Positions 41,404 through 51,228 of a stretch of 64,000 bases of DNA are shown here, piece by piece. The stretch lies in NCBI GenBank assembly GCA_002238485.1, contig MPMG01000015.1:1-64000 (forward strand), in the 5' to 3' direction. Under the pieces are notes generated by a model. That model did no database searches. It saw only the letters and a program-made list of their open reading frames with translations, and was not told the origin of the DNA. The stretch comes from Chloroflexi bacterium bin20. Its GTDB lineage: Bacteria > Chloroflexota > Anaerolineae > Aggregatilineales > Phototrophicaceae. Each line of letters opens with the position of its first letter. Within the stretch, counting starts at the first letter, position 1. The translations under genes and the position numbers were made by a program.

Positions 41404-43189
41404 TGGTGTAGGTCAAGCTATCGATATCGTAATAGGTGTAGATGCAAGGTACATCTCTTTGGTAAGCCTTCAGGTCAACGGGCGGCTGTGGAATTCGAAT
41501 ATCCCGCTGTCCGGTCGCTCTGATTGCCAGAATCTGCTCGTGCCGGTCGTCAAACGCATCGGCAAAAAGGCTCAATGATTCGGCAACTGGAATGTTATTC
41601 GCCAATATGCTGCCGCCCAGCCACAGCGCCACCAGCAGCGACCCGATGCGGACAAGACGCAAAGAACCGCCCAGGGATTTGAATCCCCAGCCAAAGTAAA
41701 TGCCCCAGGCCAAGCCGCCCCATGCCATGAAGAACGGAACGAAGGTGTATATTCGCCCGTGATAGTTTGACAAGAAGAGGCTAGCGGCAAAGCTGACGGC
41801 TAACGCGCCCAGCCACATCATGGCGTACAAAACGACCATGCCTAGCGCAAACCGTCTGACGACTGCCTTGGGCATCCGCAGCGACAGCAGGCTGGCGATC
41901 ATGGCAAACAGGCTGTGCAAAGTCAGCCACAGGAAAATATAGGCCTGCCATTGCATGTCGCGATTCGTGAGCAGAATGACGATGAGCAGCGCAAATGCCA
42001 AGCCGGCCTGTGGCAAGTAGTGGAGATGTTGCAGCCGCTCTAGCGACGGCCTGCGCGAGAGCAGCGCGAAGGCGCCGATTAGCGCGATATTCAAGGCGAT
42101 GATGACGGTGTATTCAACGCTGTATTGACCCAGAATCTGCGAATCAAAGCTTTGATGATTCAATAACAAGGGCAAGAGCAGCAACTGGATGAGCAGGGCA
42201 ATGCGCAGCGGAATGACGGGTGTTCTGCGAGTTTGCGCGCGGGGGGAGGGGGGGGGCGGGGGGGGGGGGGTGGGCTGGTGGGCGTGGGGGGGGGGGGGGG
42301 GGGGGGGGGGGGATGCCATACCCACCAATATGCCTGCCGCCACCATCAGCGCGAAACTGGGCAGCAGCGACGAGTCGCTTATGCGCTCCAACCAGGCAGT
42401 AGGGGCTGATGACAGCAACTCTGCCAAGTTATCAACAGCCGTTCTCCTGGCGACGCGGTCTATCAATCCCAGCGCGGACAGCATTGTCAGGATGGCGGCT
42501 GCCGTGCCCACCCAGCCAGCAGCCAACGCGGGCAAACAGCTTCTCCGCAATTTGCCGCCAGCCAGCCAAGCCGCGCCAAGCAGCAGCGTCAAGCCCAGCA
42601 GCATGAGCAAAGAAATGTTCTCGGCGAAGTTGGCTGTAGCGAAGCACAAGGCTGCGCCGAGGGCAGTCTGCCGCCACGCGTTGCCATTGCCATGCGGGCG
42701 AACCGCTACATGCAGCAGCAGCAGAAAATAGGACGTTGCTAGCGCCAGGGGGAGGCCATACTTTACGCTTGCTGTGTACCAGTAGACTGACCGCAAGGTG
42801 TAAAGACCTGCGCAGGTTGCGCCAACCAGCAGCGCCGCCAGCCCCATTGCAGTCGTTCTTCTATAGGTAGTCAATCCAAGTAGAGAGAAAGCTTTGGACA
42901 ACAGCGCCGCCGCAGACAAGAACCAGCCAGCGATTAGCATGGCCGGGAAGAGCGCAGTAACCTGGATATCCAGCGGTCCCAGCAGGTTCATTACCACGAT
43001 ATTCGCGGAACTGCCGTTTATGCCGCTGCGCTGGGTCTGCACGGCTTCCCAGGTGGTCTGTTTGGCGGTATCGCCGATGTGGCAAAGGTCGTCGCTCGCG
43101 GGTCGGGCGTATGTTCCAATCCAGGCGTACATCAGCATGGGCGCGAAGCACAGCAGCAGGATTAGCGTGTAACTTTTTTCTTGTCGCAT
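41393..43189 (-). CDS. DUF6056-like polytopic membrane protein with Pro-rich insert
   Basis: Predicted 598-residue membrane protein with about a dozen helices. The early ARPASDDLCH motif after the first helix is the DUF6056 signature (acidic pair in the first outer loop), a group thought to be GT-C-like. A low-complexity tract at 42241-42312 encodes runs of Pro broken by HAHQPT (around residues 293-316) directly after GILVGMAS; it keeps frame but looks foreign, and natural homologues would not be expected to have it. The start at 43189 is chosen over an upstream alternative seven residues longer. Confidence 0.7.
   Translation of the reverse strand: MRQEKSYTLILLLCFAPMLMYAWIGTYARPASDDLCHIGDTAKQTTWEAVQTQRSGINGSSANIVVMNLLGPLDIQVTALFPAMLIAGWFLSAAALLSKAFSLLGLTTYRRTTAMGLAALLVGATCAGLYTLRSVYWYTASVKYGLPLALATSYFLLLLHVAVRPHGNGNAWRQTALGAALCFATANFAENISLLMLLGLTLLLGAAWLAGGKLRRSCLPALAAGWVGTAAAILTMLSALGLIDRVARRTAVDNLAELLSSAPTAWLERISDSSLLPSFALMVAAGILVGMASPPPPPPPPHAHQPTPPPPPPPSPRAQTRRTPVIPLRIALLIQLLLLPLLLNHQSFDSQILGQYSVEYTVIIALNIALIGAFALLSRRPSLERLQHLHYLPQAGLAFALLIVILLTNRDMQWQAYIFLWLTLHSLFAMIASLLSLRMPKAVVRRFALGMVVLYAMMWLGALAVSFAASLFLSNYHGRIYTFVPFFMAWGGLAWGIYFGWGFKSLGGSLRLVRIGSLLVALWLGGSILANNIPVAESLSLFADAFDDRHEQILAIRATGQRDIRIPQPPVDLKAYQRDVPCIYTYYDIDSLTYTISD
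42241..42312. repeat. G-rich low-complexity insert within DUF6056 gene
   Basis: Near-continuous G on the plus strand: runs of 6, 9, 13 and finally 27 G (42286-42312), broken by single A, C, T and a short GGGCTGGTGGGCGT segment. The irregular breaks look like degraded sequence rather than a designed homopolymer. It may be an assembly artefact. Confidence 0.8.
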
Positions 43190-43301
43190 GACGACAACAT
43201 AGCACAAATGTTTATCATATCAAGGGCATTGCGCCACATTGGCAGGATGCTTGTGCTAGAATGCGCCGCATGCGAGCATATGCAACAGTTGAGCAAACAC
43301 G

Positions 43302-44981
43302 ATGAGCCGCGCTGGGGCTCTGCAGTCGCTGCGGGATAATCCGCGTCTGTCTGTGCTGGTCATCGGCGGCGGCATCAACGGCATCGGCAGCTTCCGCGAT
43401 CTGGCCTTGCAAGGCATCGACTGCCTGCTGGTCGAACGCGGCGACTTCGGCAGCGGGGCATCGGCGGCGTCTTCGCACATGCTGCACGGCGGCTTGCGCT
43501 ACCTGGAAAATGCCGAGTTTCGCCTGGTGGACGAGGCGCTGCGCGAGCGCGACCTGATGCTGCGCAATGCGCCCCAGCACGCCAAAGCGCTGCGCACCAC
43601 CATCCCGATTTTTCGCTGGTTTTCGGGCACATTGAATGCGCCTTTGAAGTTTCTGGGCTGGCGCGATCGTCCGGGCGAACGCGGCGCGCTGGTGGTCAAG
43701 CTGGGTTTGTGGCTCTATGACAGCCTCATCCGCGGCGAACGCGCCCTGCCACGCCACGAGCTTCAATTGCGGCGGGCTGCGCTGGCTGCCCTGCCACAGC
43801 TGCACCCGCAGATCATCTGCGCGGCCAGTTATTATGATGCCTGGATGCCGCATCCGGAGCGAATCTGCCTGGACCTGCTGCGCGATGCCGAGGCCGCCAA
43901 CCCGCGCTGCCGGGCGCTCAATTATGTCAGCGCGGCCGGCGGTGATGAACGGTCGCTGAATCTGCACGACGAGCTGACTGGCGAGACCGTGCAAGTGCAG
44001 CCGAGCGTGGTCATCAATGCGGCGGGTCCCTGGATCGACTTCGTCAATCGGCGGCTGGGAGCACAGCAGCGATTCATCGGCGGCACCAAAGGCTCACACC
44101 TGGTGCTGGATAATCCAGCGCTGCTGGCGGCGACTGGCGGCGGCGAAATCTTCTTTGAAAACGAAGACGGGCGCATCGTGCTGATCTTGCCCTATTTTGA
44201 GCGTGTGCTCATCGGCACGACCGATATCCGCATTGATAATCCGGACGATGCTCGCGTCAGCGAACCCGAAATCGACTATTTGCTGGGCATGGTTTCGCGC
44301 GTTTTTCCGCAGATCCAGCTCGACCGCGAGCAGATCGTCTTTCAATTCGCCGGCGTGCGGCCCCTGCCCTACAGCGAGGGCGGCGCAACCGGGCAGATCA
44401 GCCGCGACCACAGCATCCGCAGCCTGCCGCCAGCGCGCGAGGGCGGCTATGCGATTCATTCGCTGATTGGTGGCAAGTGGACGACCTTCCGCGCTTTTGC
44501 CGAGCAGGCGGCCGACCTGGCGCTGAAGGACCTGGGGCAGACGCGCCGGAAAGATACCCGGCACGAGCCAATCGGCGGCGGCCACGATTATCCAGCCGAC
44601 CAGGCAGCCTGGCTGCGCGAAACTGCGCGGCGCACAGGCCTTCCGTCAGAGCGAATGGCGACTCTCTTTGCGCGTTATGGCACTGCTGCAACAGCTATTG
44701 CCGAGCATATCGCCGCTGGCGACGACTGTCCCCTGCGCTGCTGCCCTGCTTACAGTCGCCGCGAGATAGACTATCTGGCTGGTTGCGAGAAAGTGGCGCG
44801 CCTGGATGATCTGCTGCTGCGGCGTACCTTGATCGCCATGCTGGGTTATGCGGACCGCGCTGCCCTGCACGAAGTGGCGGATGTGGCGGCGGCGGCACTG
44901 GGCTGGTCGAGCGCGCGCGCGGCGGAGGAAATCCAGCGCACGCAAGACATCTTGCGCGACAAGCATGGCGCCAGCTTCTAG
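43302..44981 (+). CDS. glpD: Aerobic-type glycerol-3-phosphate dehydrogenase
   Basis: Predicted 559-residue FAD enzyme oxidising sn-glycerol-3-phosphate to dihydroxyacetone phosphate and feeding electrons to quinone. The dinucleotide-binding motif is [21 protein letters not shown], followed by [25 protein letters not shown]; later [18 protein letters not shown] and IGGKWTTFR are characteristic. The C-terminal cap helices ([25 protein letters not shown]) are full length. Stops of this gene and the convergent ybjQ-like gene share the palindrome CTAG. Confidence 0.93.
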   Translation: MSRAGALQSLRDNPRLSVLVIGGGINGIGSFRDLALQGIDCLLVERGDFGSGASAASSHMLHGGLRYLENAEFRLVDEALRERDLMLRNAPQHAKALRTTIPIFRWFSGTLNAPLKFLGWRDRPGERGALVVKLGLWLYDSLIRGERALPRHELQLRRAALAALPQLHPQIICAASYYDAWMPHPERICLDLLRDAEAANPRCRALNYVSAAGGDERSLNLHDELTGETVQVQPSVVINAAGPWIDFVNRRLGAQQRFIGGTKGSHLVLDNPALLAATGGGEIFFENEDGRIVLILPYFERVLIGTTDIRIDNPDDARVSEPEIDYLLGMVSRVFPQIQLDREQIVFQFAGVRPLPYSEGGATGQISRDHSIRSLPPAREGGYAIHSLIGGKWTTFRAFAEQAADLALKDLGQTRRKDTRHEPIGGGHDYPADQAAWLRETARRTGLPSERMATLFARYGTAATAIAEHIAAGDDCPLRCCPAYSRREIDYLAGCEKVARLDDLLLRRTLIAMLGYADRAALHEVADVAAAALGWSSARAAEEIQRTQDILRDKHGASF

Positions 44982-45316
44982 ACGCCGACTTTGCTTTTTT
45001 CCAGCCGCACAGCCGTGCCACTGGCGGTAACCATGAGCATGCTGCCATTGCTGCCGACCGTTTCATAATCCAGGTCGATGCTTAGAATGGCATTTGCCCC
45101 CAGCATTTGGGCATTTTGCTGCATCTCTTGCAGGGCGATTTCTTTGGCGCGGCGCAATTCTTCTTCATACGCGCCCGAACGCCCGCCCACGATATCGCGG
45201 ATGCCAGCGAACAAGTCTTTGAACATGTTTGCGCCTAATATCGCCTCGCCGCTGACGATGCCAAGATATTCGTTGACGGGATTGCCTTCAACGCTGGGGG
45301 TGGTGGTGATGATCAT
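44978..45316 (-). CDS. YbjQ/UPF0145-family protein
   Basis: Predicted 112-residue soluble protein that forms pentameric rings in known relatives; role unknown. Family blocks [42 protein letters not shown] and [11 protein letters not shown] are complete. AGGAGGCACG gives a strong ribosome site for the ATG at 45316. It is last in a minus-strand series beginning with the sulfoquinovose synthase. Confidence 0.88.
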   Translation of the reverse strand: MIITTTPSVEGNPVNEYLGIVSGEAILGANMFKDLFAGIRDIVGGRSGAYEEELRRAKEIALQEMQQNAQMLGANAILSIDLDYETVGSNGSMLMVTASGTAVRLEKSKVGV

Positions 45317-45392
45317 CGTGCCTCCTTTTCTGCCTGTTGCGCATGTATCTTAGCAGGTTACTGCAGAATATCCCTATGCGGAATAGCGCCGT

Positions 45393-46514
45393 CTACAAGA
45401 GCCCGCGCGTCACCTTGATCATCGTTGCGACTTCCTCATCGCTCAGCTCGGGACTTACGGGCAGATTGACGATTTCTTCCGCCAGCTTGTCGGTTACGGG
45501 CAGGGGGGCGCGCTCCGGGAAAGACTCCGCATACACGCTGTAGCGATAGACCGGCGGCGCATAGTGGATGACCGCTTCGATGCCAGCCGCCCGCAAGCCC
45601 CGATGTACTTTCTCTTGCCGGGGCACGCGTATGCAGTACGAACGGAAGGTGGGCATGGATTCGCTGCGGAAGCGCGGTGTCTTCGCAGTTGTGCCCGCCA
45701 AGCCCGCTTCCAGCGCTGCCACAATCTCCCTGCGCCGCGCCGTCCAGGCTTCCAGATGCGGCAGCTTCACCAGCAGCAGCGCCGCCTGCAGCGGATCGAG
45801 CGGGGCATTATACCCCTCCGCGACATAATCTTGCCGCCCTTCCAGCGCGCCGCCCGCGCCGTATCCCGTCAGCAGCCGCAGCCTTTCTGCCAGCGCCGCG
45901 TCATTGCTGACCAGCATGGCGCCATTGCCCGCGCTGCCCAGCGGTTTGTAAGGCGCAAAGCTGAACATGGAGATATCGGCGAATGCGCCCAGCGGCAGCC
46001 CATGATCATGCGCGCCCGTCGCCAGCGCCGCGTCCTCAACGATGCGCAGGTCGTGTCGATTGGCGATCTCTCGCAGCGCTTTGACATTGGCGGGATGCCC
46101 GTGCATGTCGACCGGCAGCAACGCTCGCGTCCGCTCTGTGACAAGCGCTTCGACCAGCCCCGCATCCATGGTGTAGTCCTCCGCCAGCACATCGCAGAGC
46201 ACTGCCCGCGCGCCGCATTGATGGATCGCGCCGGTGGTGGATATGTCCGAGTTGCCCACGCTGATAACTTCGTCACCCGGTCCCAGACCGCAGGTTTTCA
46301 GCGCCAGGAACAAAGCCAACGTGCCGGAATGGACTGCCAGCGCATGCTTTGCGCCGACCGCCGCGGCAAATTCGCTTTCCAGCCGCGCGCGTATCACATA
46401 GCCAGCGCCAGAATCGCCATAGAGCAGCGGTTCCAGAGCCGCCTGGATGTCTGCTCGCAGGGACTCGTGCGTCTGCCCGGCTCGCGAACGCGGCACAGCG
46501 AATGATTGTGTCAT
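45393..46514 (-). CDS. DegT/DnrJ/EryC1 PLP-dependent aminotransferase
   Basis: Predicted 373-residue sugar aminotransferase-type protein. The PLP Lys is in FSFAPYKPLGSAGNGAM, and the pyridine-ring Asp in IVEDAALATGA. The position normally Gln (EDAAQA) is Leu here, which is unusual and may alter cofactor handling; the second DegT at 60292 keeps Gln. The N-terminal blocks GSGAGYVIRARLESEFAAAVG and VHSGTLALFLALK are standard. It makes an amino sugar nucleotide for a surface glycan, or is a divergent dehydratase-like member. It follows the membrane-protein array by 97 bases. Confidence 0.85.
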   Translation of the reverse strand: MTQSFAVPRSRAGQTHESLRADIQAALEPLLYGDSGAGYVIRARLESEFAAAVGAKHALAVHSGTLALFLALKTCGLGPGDEVISVGNSDISTTGAIHQCGARAVLCDVLAEDYTMDAGLVEALVTERTRALLPVDMHGHPANVKALREIANRHDLRIVEDAALATGAHDHGLPLGAFADISMFSFAPYKPLGSAGNGAMLVSNDAALAERLRLLTGYGAGGALEGRQDYVAEGYNAPLDPLQAALLLVKLPHLEAWTARRREIVAALEAGLAGTTAKTPRFRSESMPTFRSYCIRVPRQEKVHRGLRAAGIEAVIHYAPPVYRYSVYAESFPERAPLPVTDKLAEEIVNLPVSPELSDEEVATMIKVTRGLL

Positions 46515-46611
46515 AAACGCATGTGTGTCTGTGCCTGCCGCGCATCAGTTTCCATTGTATGCCTGTCTCGGTCCAGCCCTGTGTTTGTCGTGGTGGCGGC
46601 GCAATTGTCGA

Positions 46612-49182
46612 CTAGCTGTTGGCTTCGCGCCAGGCGGTTGCCAACATGGTTCGCGCGCGTGGCGGCAGTGGAGCATCGGAGTCGATTAGCTGCAACGGAG
46701 CATAGTTTATCGATTTTCCCCAGTGGAATCGAGCGCCAGGGTCATCTACCAGCTCGACTGTTAAGTCAGGGCGCAGTTCGAGGACGACTGTCTCGTGCCA
46801 GCGCTCCTGCGCTCCCCATTTGAATTTTCCCTTGATCCCGCGGGCGCAGCTGAAAGGCGCATAGCAAAAAAAGCCTTGTGGCGCGTTAGACTCGGGGTAC
46901 AGCACGCTGATAGCGCTGGAAAACACATTACCGCCATACAGATCAATCAGCCCCAGCTCAGCCAGTTCTCGTTCAGACAAGGTGGTCATCACCATCAGGA
47001 TGCTATTGGGTTCCAGATGCGGGGCTTCTGCCAATACTCGGTAAAGGACCTTTGCTTTTGCGTGAGCCCGGTCTGTCAAGGCGCCATGGGCGACGAATAG
47101 CTTCGACATGCTTGGCAGCAGCAGCGCTGTGGTCACTGCAATAATGAGCAAGTCGCGTTTATGCCGATCGCGCAGTTTTGCCGTAAGCAGCAGCAGCAGG
47201 CAAAACATGGCGACGGCAGCGGCGGCAGGAACATAGGTCATCATATTACTCACGCGACCCACCAATATTGCGGTGGCGCTTGGCATGCCTTTCAGCAAGA
47301 TCATGATGCCAGTCGCGGGAATGATCAAAGCGAAACCGACCAAAGCGCCCTGCAGGATTTGTCTCACGGCGGGCTCTTGTGTTTCGTCGTGCTGTCGTGA
47401 AATGTAGAGGGCAGCGGCGGACAGGCAGCAAACCGCCCCCAGCGTGGGCAGCCACCAGTCGTTGACAGCAAGGGACTCGAAGGCATCGAGCCACCCGCCA
47501 AGAAAGGTTTGAAAATAGATGTTGGCCAGTCCGTCAGTGAAGCCGTCAAATTTAGGCGAATGTGTTGACGGGTCCGCCGATAAAAGCGCAGTAATAGTCC
47601 TGGAAGCGTAACCCGGTCTGCCAGTCACATACAGCCACAGCACCCAGGAAGCTTTCAGCGACACAGCTAAGCAGAACAGCAGCGCCAGGTTGATGCGCCG
47701 CCAGCTGATCATTCCCCGACGCAGCCACAGGACAAAGGGCATGACGAAGAGCAACGCCAAGCCCGCGTCATAGGCGCCTATATTCAACAGCAGCGCCAGG
47801 GCGCATCCCGCCAGCGATCGCCAGCGGCTAGAATCCAGGAAGTCCAAGGCGCAGAAACACGCCAGCATCAACCACAAAACGCTGCTGGTGCCAGCCGTGT
47901 ATCTCGTCCCTAGCAACATGTCATTTACCGGGAAGGCCAAGACAAACGTGGCAATCAGATACGCGTAGAGTTTGCGTAGGCCGATCTTTCGCAAGACGCC
48001 ATAGGCGAGGATTACCAGCAAGGCTATATTTGCGCAAGTGACGATGTGGAAGCCGACAAAAGATTCGCTGTCGACCAGCGTCGCCAGTGTACGCGGCAAA
48101 GCGGCAAATGGGCGCGTCGCAAACTCCCCTCGCCATAACTCGCTTGGAGAACGTTCAAAATAGGACTTAGTGAGCCACTCTTCCCACTGGCCCGCGCTCT
48201 CAAAGCCGAATGGCAGGTAGACGATCAGAACTGCCGCCGCCAGCCCAACTGCCGCCACAATATCTGACCATTCGCGCCGCAACCAGGCCAAGCGCGCTTT
48301 ATTTATCGCCATCGGCAGGTAAACCAGCGCCGCCACAACCAGCGCGACAATGTTTACATAAAAGAAAACCGGCGCGTGCGCAAGCGACCCCCACAGAACA
48401 CGCAAGGGCAGCTCATACTGCCGCTCTACACCATCTACGCCCTTGACTTCCAGCATCGCCGTGTGCCCAGGATATTCGCAGTGGAGGACTTGCGCGGCAT
48501 TGTCGCGAAGCGTCACTATCTCGCCTTCGTGCCGAACAACCTGCGCGCCAACAACAGACAGCCCGATATCAACGCACTCACGCGGGAAAATCAGGCTCGC
48601 TTTCTCTGCCCACATCGCCACCTTGACCTGCCCGTCGGCCGCTTCCAGGCGCGGCGGCTCTGGCTCGTTCAATCGCAAAAACAGTCCAATCACCATCAGC
48701 GCCGACAAACACACCAGCAGCCAGGGCAGATTCAAAGCCTTGTCCATGCGTTTTGTAAGAAGAAAATACGCCGCCATCCCCACTGAGCCCAAGGTTCCCA
48801 CGATGCCCGTCAAATACACAAGCAGGTCGGGCAAGAAGTGCAAGCGCAGTTGGAATTCGCGGTGCAGCCCATCGGGACTGCGCACTTCAAAGCGCGCCGA
48901 TGTGTGGTCGATCTGCGGGCAAAAGGTTCGTTCTCCCCAGCCGATCTCGCCGCGCCCCTCGATATACAGCGATTCGATGCCTTCGGTCTGCCAGCTAATA
49001 GTCACGCAGTCGCCGGGAAAAAGCGCCCAGGCACGGTCGGCGGTGAAGTGCAGGCTGGTGTCGCCATATTGTTGTTCGATGGCGGGGATGGGACTGTTGA
49101 CGGCAATGACAATGGCCAGCAGCAGGATCAGCATTGCCAGGACGATTGCGGTGGCGCGTGTCGAAAGGCGCAGGCGTTTCAT
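46612..49182 (-). CDS. Large polytopic membrane protein, GT-C-like, paralogue 4
   Basis: Predicted 856-residue membrane protein with the same plan as the gene at 37259: N-terminal helix, two extracytoplasmic beta domains, LPFGFESAGQWEEW, multiple helices and a soluble tail. The tail is the most divergent of the four (QLIDSDAPLPPRAR in place of DPSQLYDADAPLP). The first 350 or so coding bases are about 90 percent identical to those of the gene starting at 53878, while the rest is far more diverged. The ATG follows the previous stop directly (TAGATG), and AGGAGCC in the tail of the previous gene serves as ribosome site. Confidence 0.75.
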   Translation of the reverse strand: MKRLRLSTRATAIVLAMLILLLAIVIAVNSPIPAIEQQYGDTSLHFTADRAWALFPGDCVTISWQTEGIESLYIEGRGEIGWGERTFCPQIDHTSARFEVRSPDGLHREFQLRLHFLPDLLVYLTGIVGTLGSVGMAAYFLLTKRMDKALNLPWLLVCLSALMVIGLFLRLNEPEPPRLEAADGQVKVAMWAEKASLIFPRECVDIGLSVVGAQVVRHEGEIVTLRDNAAQVLHCEYPGHTAMLEVKGVDGVERQYELPLRVLWGSLAHAPVFFYVNIVALVVAALVYLPMAINKARLAWLRREWSDIVAAVGLAAAVLIVYLPFGFESAGQWEEWLTKSYFERSPSELWRGEFATRPFAALPRTLATLVDSESFVGFHIVTCANIALLVILAYGVLRKIGLRKLYAYLIATFVLAFPVNDMLLGTRYTAGTSSVLWLMLACFCALDFLDSSRWRSLAGCALALLLNIGAYDAGLALLFVMPFVLWLRRGMISWRRINLALLFCLAVSLKASWVLWLYVTGRPGYASRTITALLSADPSTHSPKFDGFTDGLANIYFQTFLGGWLDAFESLAVNDWWLPTLGAVCCLSAAALYISRQHDETQEPAVRQILQGALVGFALIIPATGIMILLKGMPSATAILVGRVSNMMTYVPAAAAVAMFCLLLLLTAKLRDRHKRDLLIIAVTTALLLPSMSKLFVAHGALTDRAHAKAKVLYRVLAEAPHLEPNSILMVMTTLSERELAELGLIDLYGGNVFSSAISVLYPESNAPQGFFCYAPFSCARGIKGKFKWGAQERWHETVVLELRPDLTVELVDDPGARFHWGKSINYAPLQLIDSDAPLPPRARTMLATAWREANS

Positions 49183-51228
49183 CTAGTTGGCTCCTCGGCG
49201 CAAGGCTGCGTTCAGCATGGAATTGGCGCGCTCTGGAATAGGCGCAGCGGCGTCATAAAGTTGGCTGGGGTCGTAGTCGATTTCGATATCCCAGCCCAGC
49301 CAGGCGGCCGGGTCTTCTACCAGCATAGCCGACAGGTCTTCGCGCAGCTCAAAGACGAGCGTGCGCTGCAGCAGCAGCTCGGGCGCGTCGCTGCGAAAAA
49401 GCGTTTCTTCGTCGGGAGTCGCCTTGCAATAGCCATCTTTGCGGCAAAAATACGCATGTGGAATCGTGCCGCCATGATACAGAAAATGATAGACGCTGCT
49501 GTCCAGGCTTCTGCTGACGAGAAATTCAGCGAGGTCGGTGGCGCGGAACGGGTCGGCAGCCATGTCGGTGGTCAACATGACAGCCACGCCCGCCTGGATT
49601 TTCGGCGCCGCTGCCGCCAGGCTGTGCAAGAGCAGCGCCTTGTTGTCCGCGCGGGCGACATCCTGCTGGCGTTTGTGCAATGCGCGCGACATGCCCGGCA
49701 GCAACAGCAGCAAACACAAGGAACACAGGACAAGCAAACGCAGGGATTTCTGGCGTAAACAGCGCGTCAGCAAGCTGGCCAGACAAAAGAGCCCAATCGC
49801 CGCGCCCTCGGGCACATAATAATAAAGACGCCATAAATCATTGCTGTATTGCTCGATAAAGATGAACACGCCGACCGCAGGCAGGATCAGCAGCGCGCCC
49901 AGCAGCAGACCGATGCCCAAGCGGCGCGCGTCGGGCAAATCCAGCCCCCTTGTGTCTCGCGTCAGATACCAGCAGACGCCCGCGCCCAGCAGCAGCGCAG
50001 CAGCCAGCGTGCCCAGCCATTCCCCAGCGCTCAGGCTGTGCAGGGCATCGCGCCAAGCCTCCACGAAGCTGTGGCGATAGACGGCCAACAAGTTATTCAG
50101 CGCATTCGCCAGCATGCCTCCGCCAGCAGCGCCGCTCACAATGCCTTCAAACAGGTTGCTGTAATAGAAACGAATGTTGTTGCCCGACAAAAATAGCATA
50201 TACGTCAGCTTGCCCGCCGGCGCCAGCAGCCAGCACAGCGTCAAATTGAGCGCAGTCCTGCTTCGATCGCGCCACAGCCACAGCATAGGGAGCGCAAGGA
50301 TCATCACATAACCGCCTTCGTTGGCGAAGACGCAAATCGACAAAGCCAAGAAGATGCCGGCCATATGCCAGCGAGTGGCCTGCTTGCGGCTGTCCAGCGC
50401 CAGGAAAAGCGCAGCAGCCATCGCCAGCGCGCTCATCTGGATGGGCAGCGAACGCAGCGTGAAGAGCTCGCTGTTGACCGGATACACCAGGCACAGCATT
50501 GCTATCAGAAACCCAAATAGTGGAGAAATGGCTTGCTGGCGCAGGATGCCGAAAAACAACCCGGCTTTTCCCCAGATGAGCAGCATATTCAGCACATGGA
50601 AGCCCGCGAAGGAATGTGGCGACAGCAAAGACCCCACCAAGTGTGGCAGCGTCGTCAAGGGGCGAGTGACCAATTCAAAAGCTACGCCCCAATGGTGCAA
50701 GCCGTCAACATAGGTGCGGAAGCTCCACGACTCATAATTGCCGATGCTGTCGAAGCCTAAAGGCAAATAGATCAGCAGCGCAATCCCCAGCAATCCGCCG
50801 ACCGCAGCCAGGTCGGGCAGGCGCGCGCGCAAGGTTTGCCGGCGCAGCAAAATCCAGGCCAGCGGGACATAGAGCGCAAGCGCCATCGCCAGCGCCACAG
50901 CCGGAAAATGCGCAGCTTGCAGGCGCCGGGTGACGGAGTCCAGCAGCGTTTTGACCAGACTGATCTCTCCTCGCCATAGCAACAAGCCCAGCGCAAAAAA
51001 CAAGCCTGCCCAGACCAGCCACCAGGGCGAAAGCCGTCTGTCCAGCGAGGGATAGCGCAAGAACCGGGCACACAGAAGCGAGCACATGGCCATGCCCGCA
51101 AAGCCCAGCGGATAATAGAGCCAGTCGCGCGGGTTGCTGGAAAGCTGCCAGTTTGCCAAGAGCAGCAGCAGCGTGAGCGCCCCCAGCAGAGGAGGGATGG
51201 CGCGTGTCGAAAGGCGCAGGCCTATCAT
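49183..51228 (-). CDS. Polytopic membrane protein, GT-C-like, paralogue 3, lacking N-terminal domains
   Basis: Predicted 681-residue family member. The signal-like first helix (STRAIPPLLGALTLLLLLANW) is kept, but the two extracytoplasmic beta domains are missing; it passes straight to further helices and then YLPLGFDSIGNYESW, the family's core block, and ends DPSQLYDAAAPIP and R-A-N-S-M-L. The start is directly after the stop of the upstream gene (TAGATG) with GGAGCC before it. A domain-deleted paralogue in the array supports modular evolution of this family. Confidence 0.75.
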   Translation of the reverse strand: MIGLRLSTRAIPPLLGALTLLLLLANWQLSSNPRDWLYYPLGFAGMAMCSLLCARFLRYPSLDRRLSPWWLVWAGLFFALGLLLWRGEISLVKTLLDSVTRRLQAAHFPAVALAMALALYVPLAWILLRRQTLRARLPDLAAVGGLLGIALLIYLPLGFDSIGNYESWSFRTYVDGLHHWGVAFELVTRPLTTLPHLVGSLLSPHSFAGFHVLNMLLIWGKAGLFFGILRQQAISPLFGFLIAMLCLVYPVNSELFTLRSLPIQMSALAMAAALFLALDSRKQATRWHMAGIFLALSICVFANEGGYVMILALPMLWLWRDRSRTALNLTLCWLLAPAGKLTYMLFLSGNNIRFYYSNLFEGIVSGAAGGGMLANALNNLLAVYRHSFVEAWRDALHSLSAGEWLGTLAAALLLGAGVCWYLTRDTRGLDLPDARRLGIGLLLGALLILPAVGVFIFIEQYSNDLWRLYYYVPEGAAIGLFCLASLLTRCLRQKSLRLLVLCSLCLLLLLPGMSRALHKRQQDVARADNKALLLHSLAAAAPKIQAGVAVMLTTDMAADPFRATDLAEFLVSRSLDSSVYHFLYHGGTIPHAYFCRKDGYCKATPDEETLFRSDAPELLLQRTLVFELREDLSAMLVEDPAAWLGWDIEIDYDPSQLYDAAAPIPERANSMLNAALRRGAN

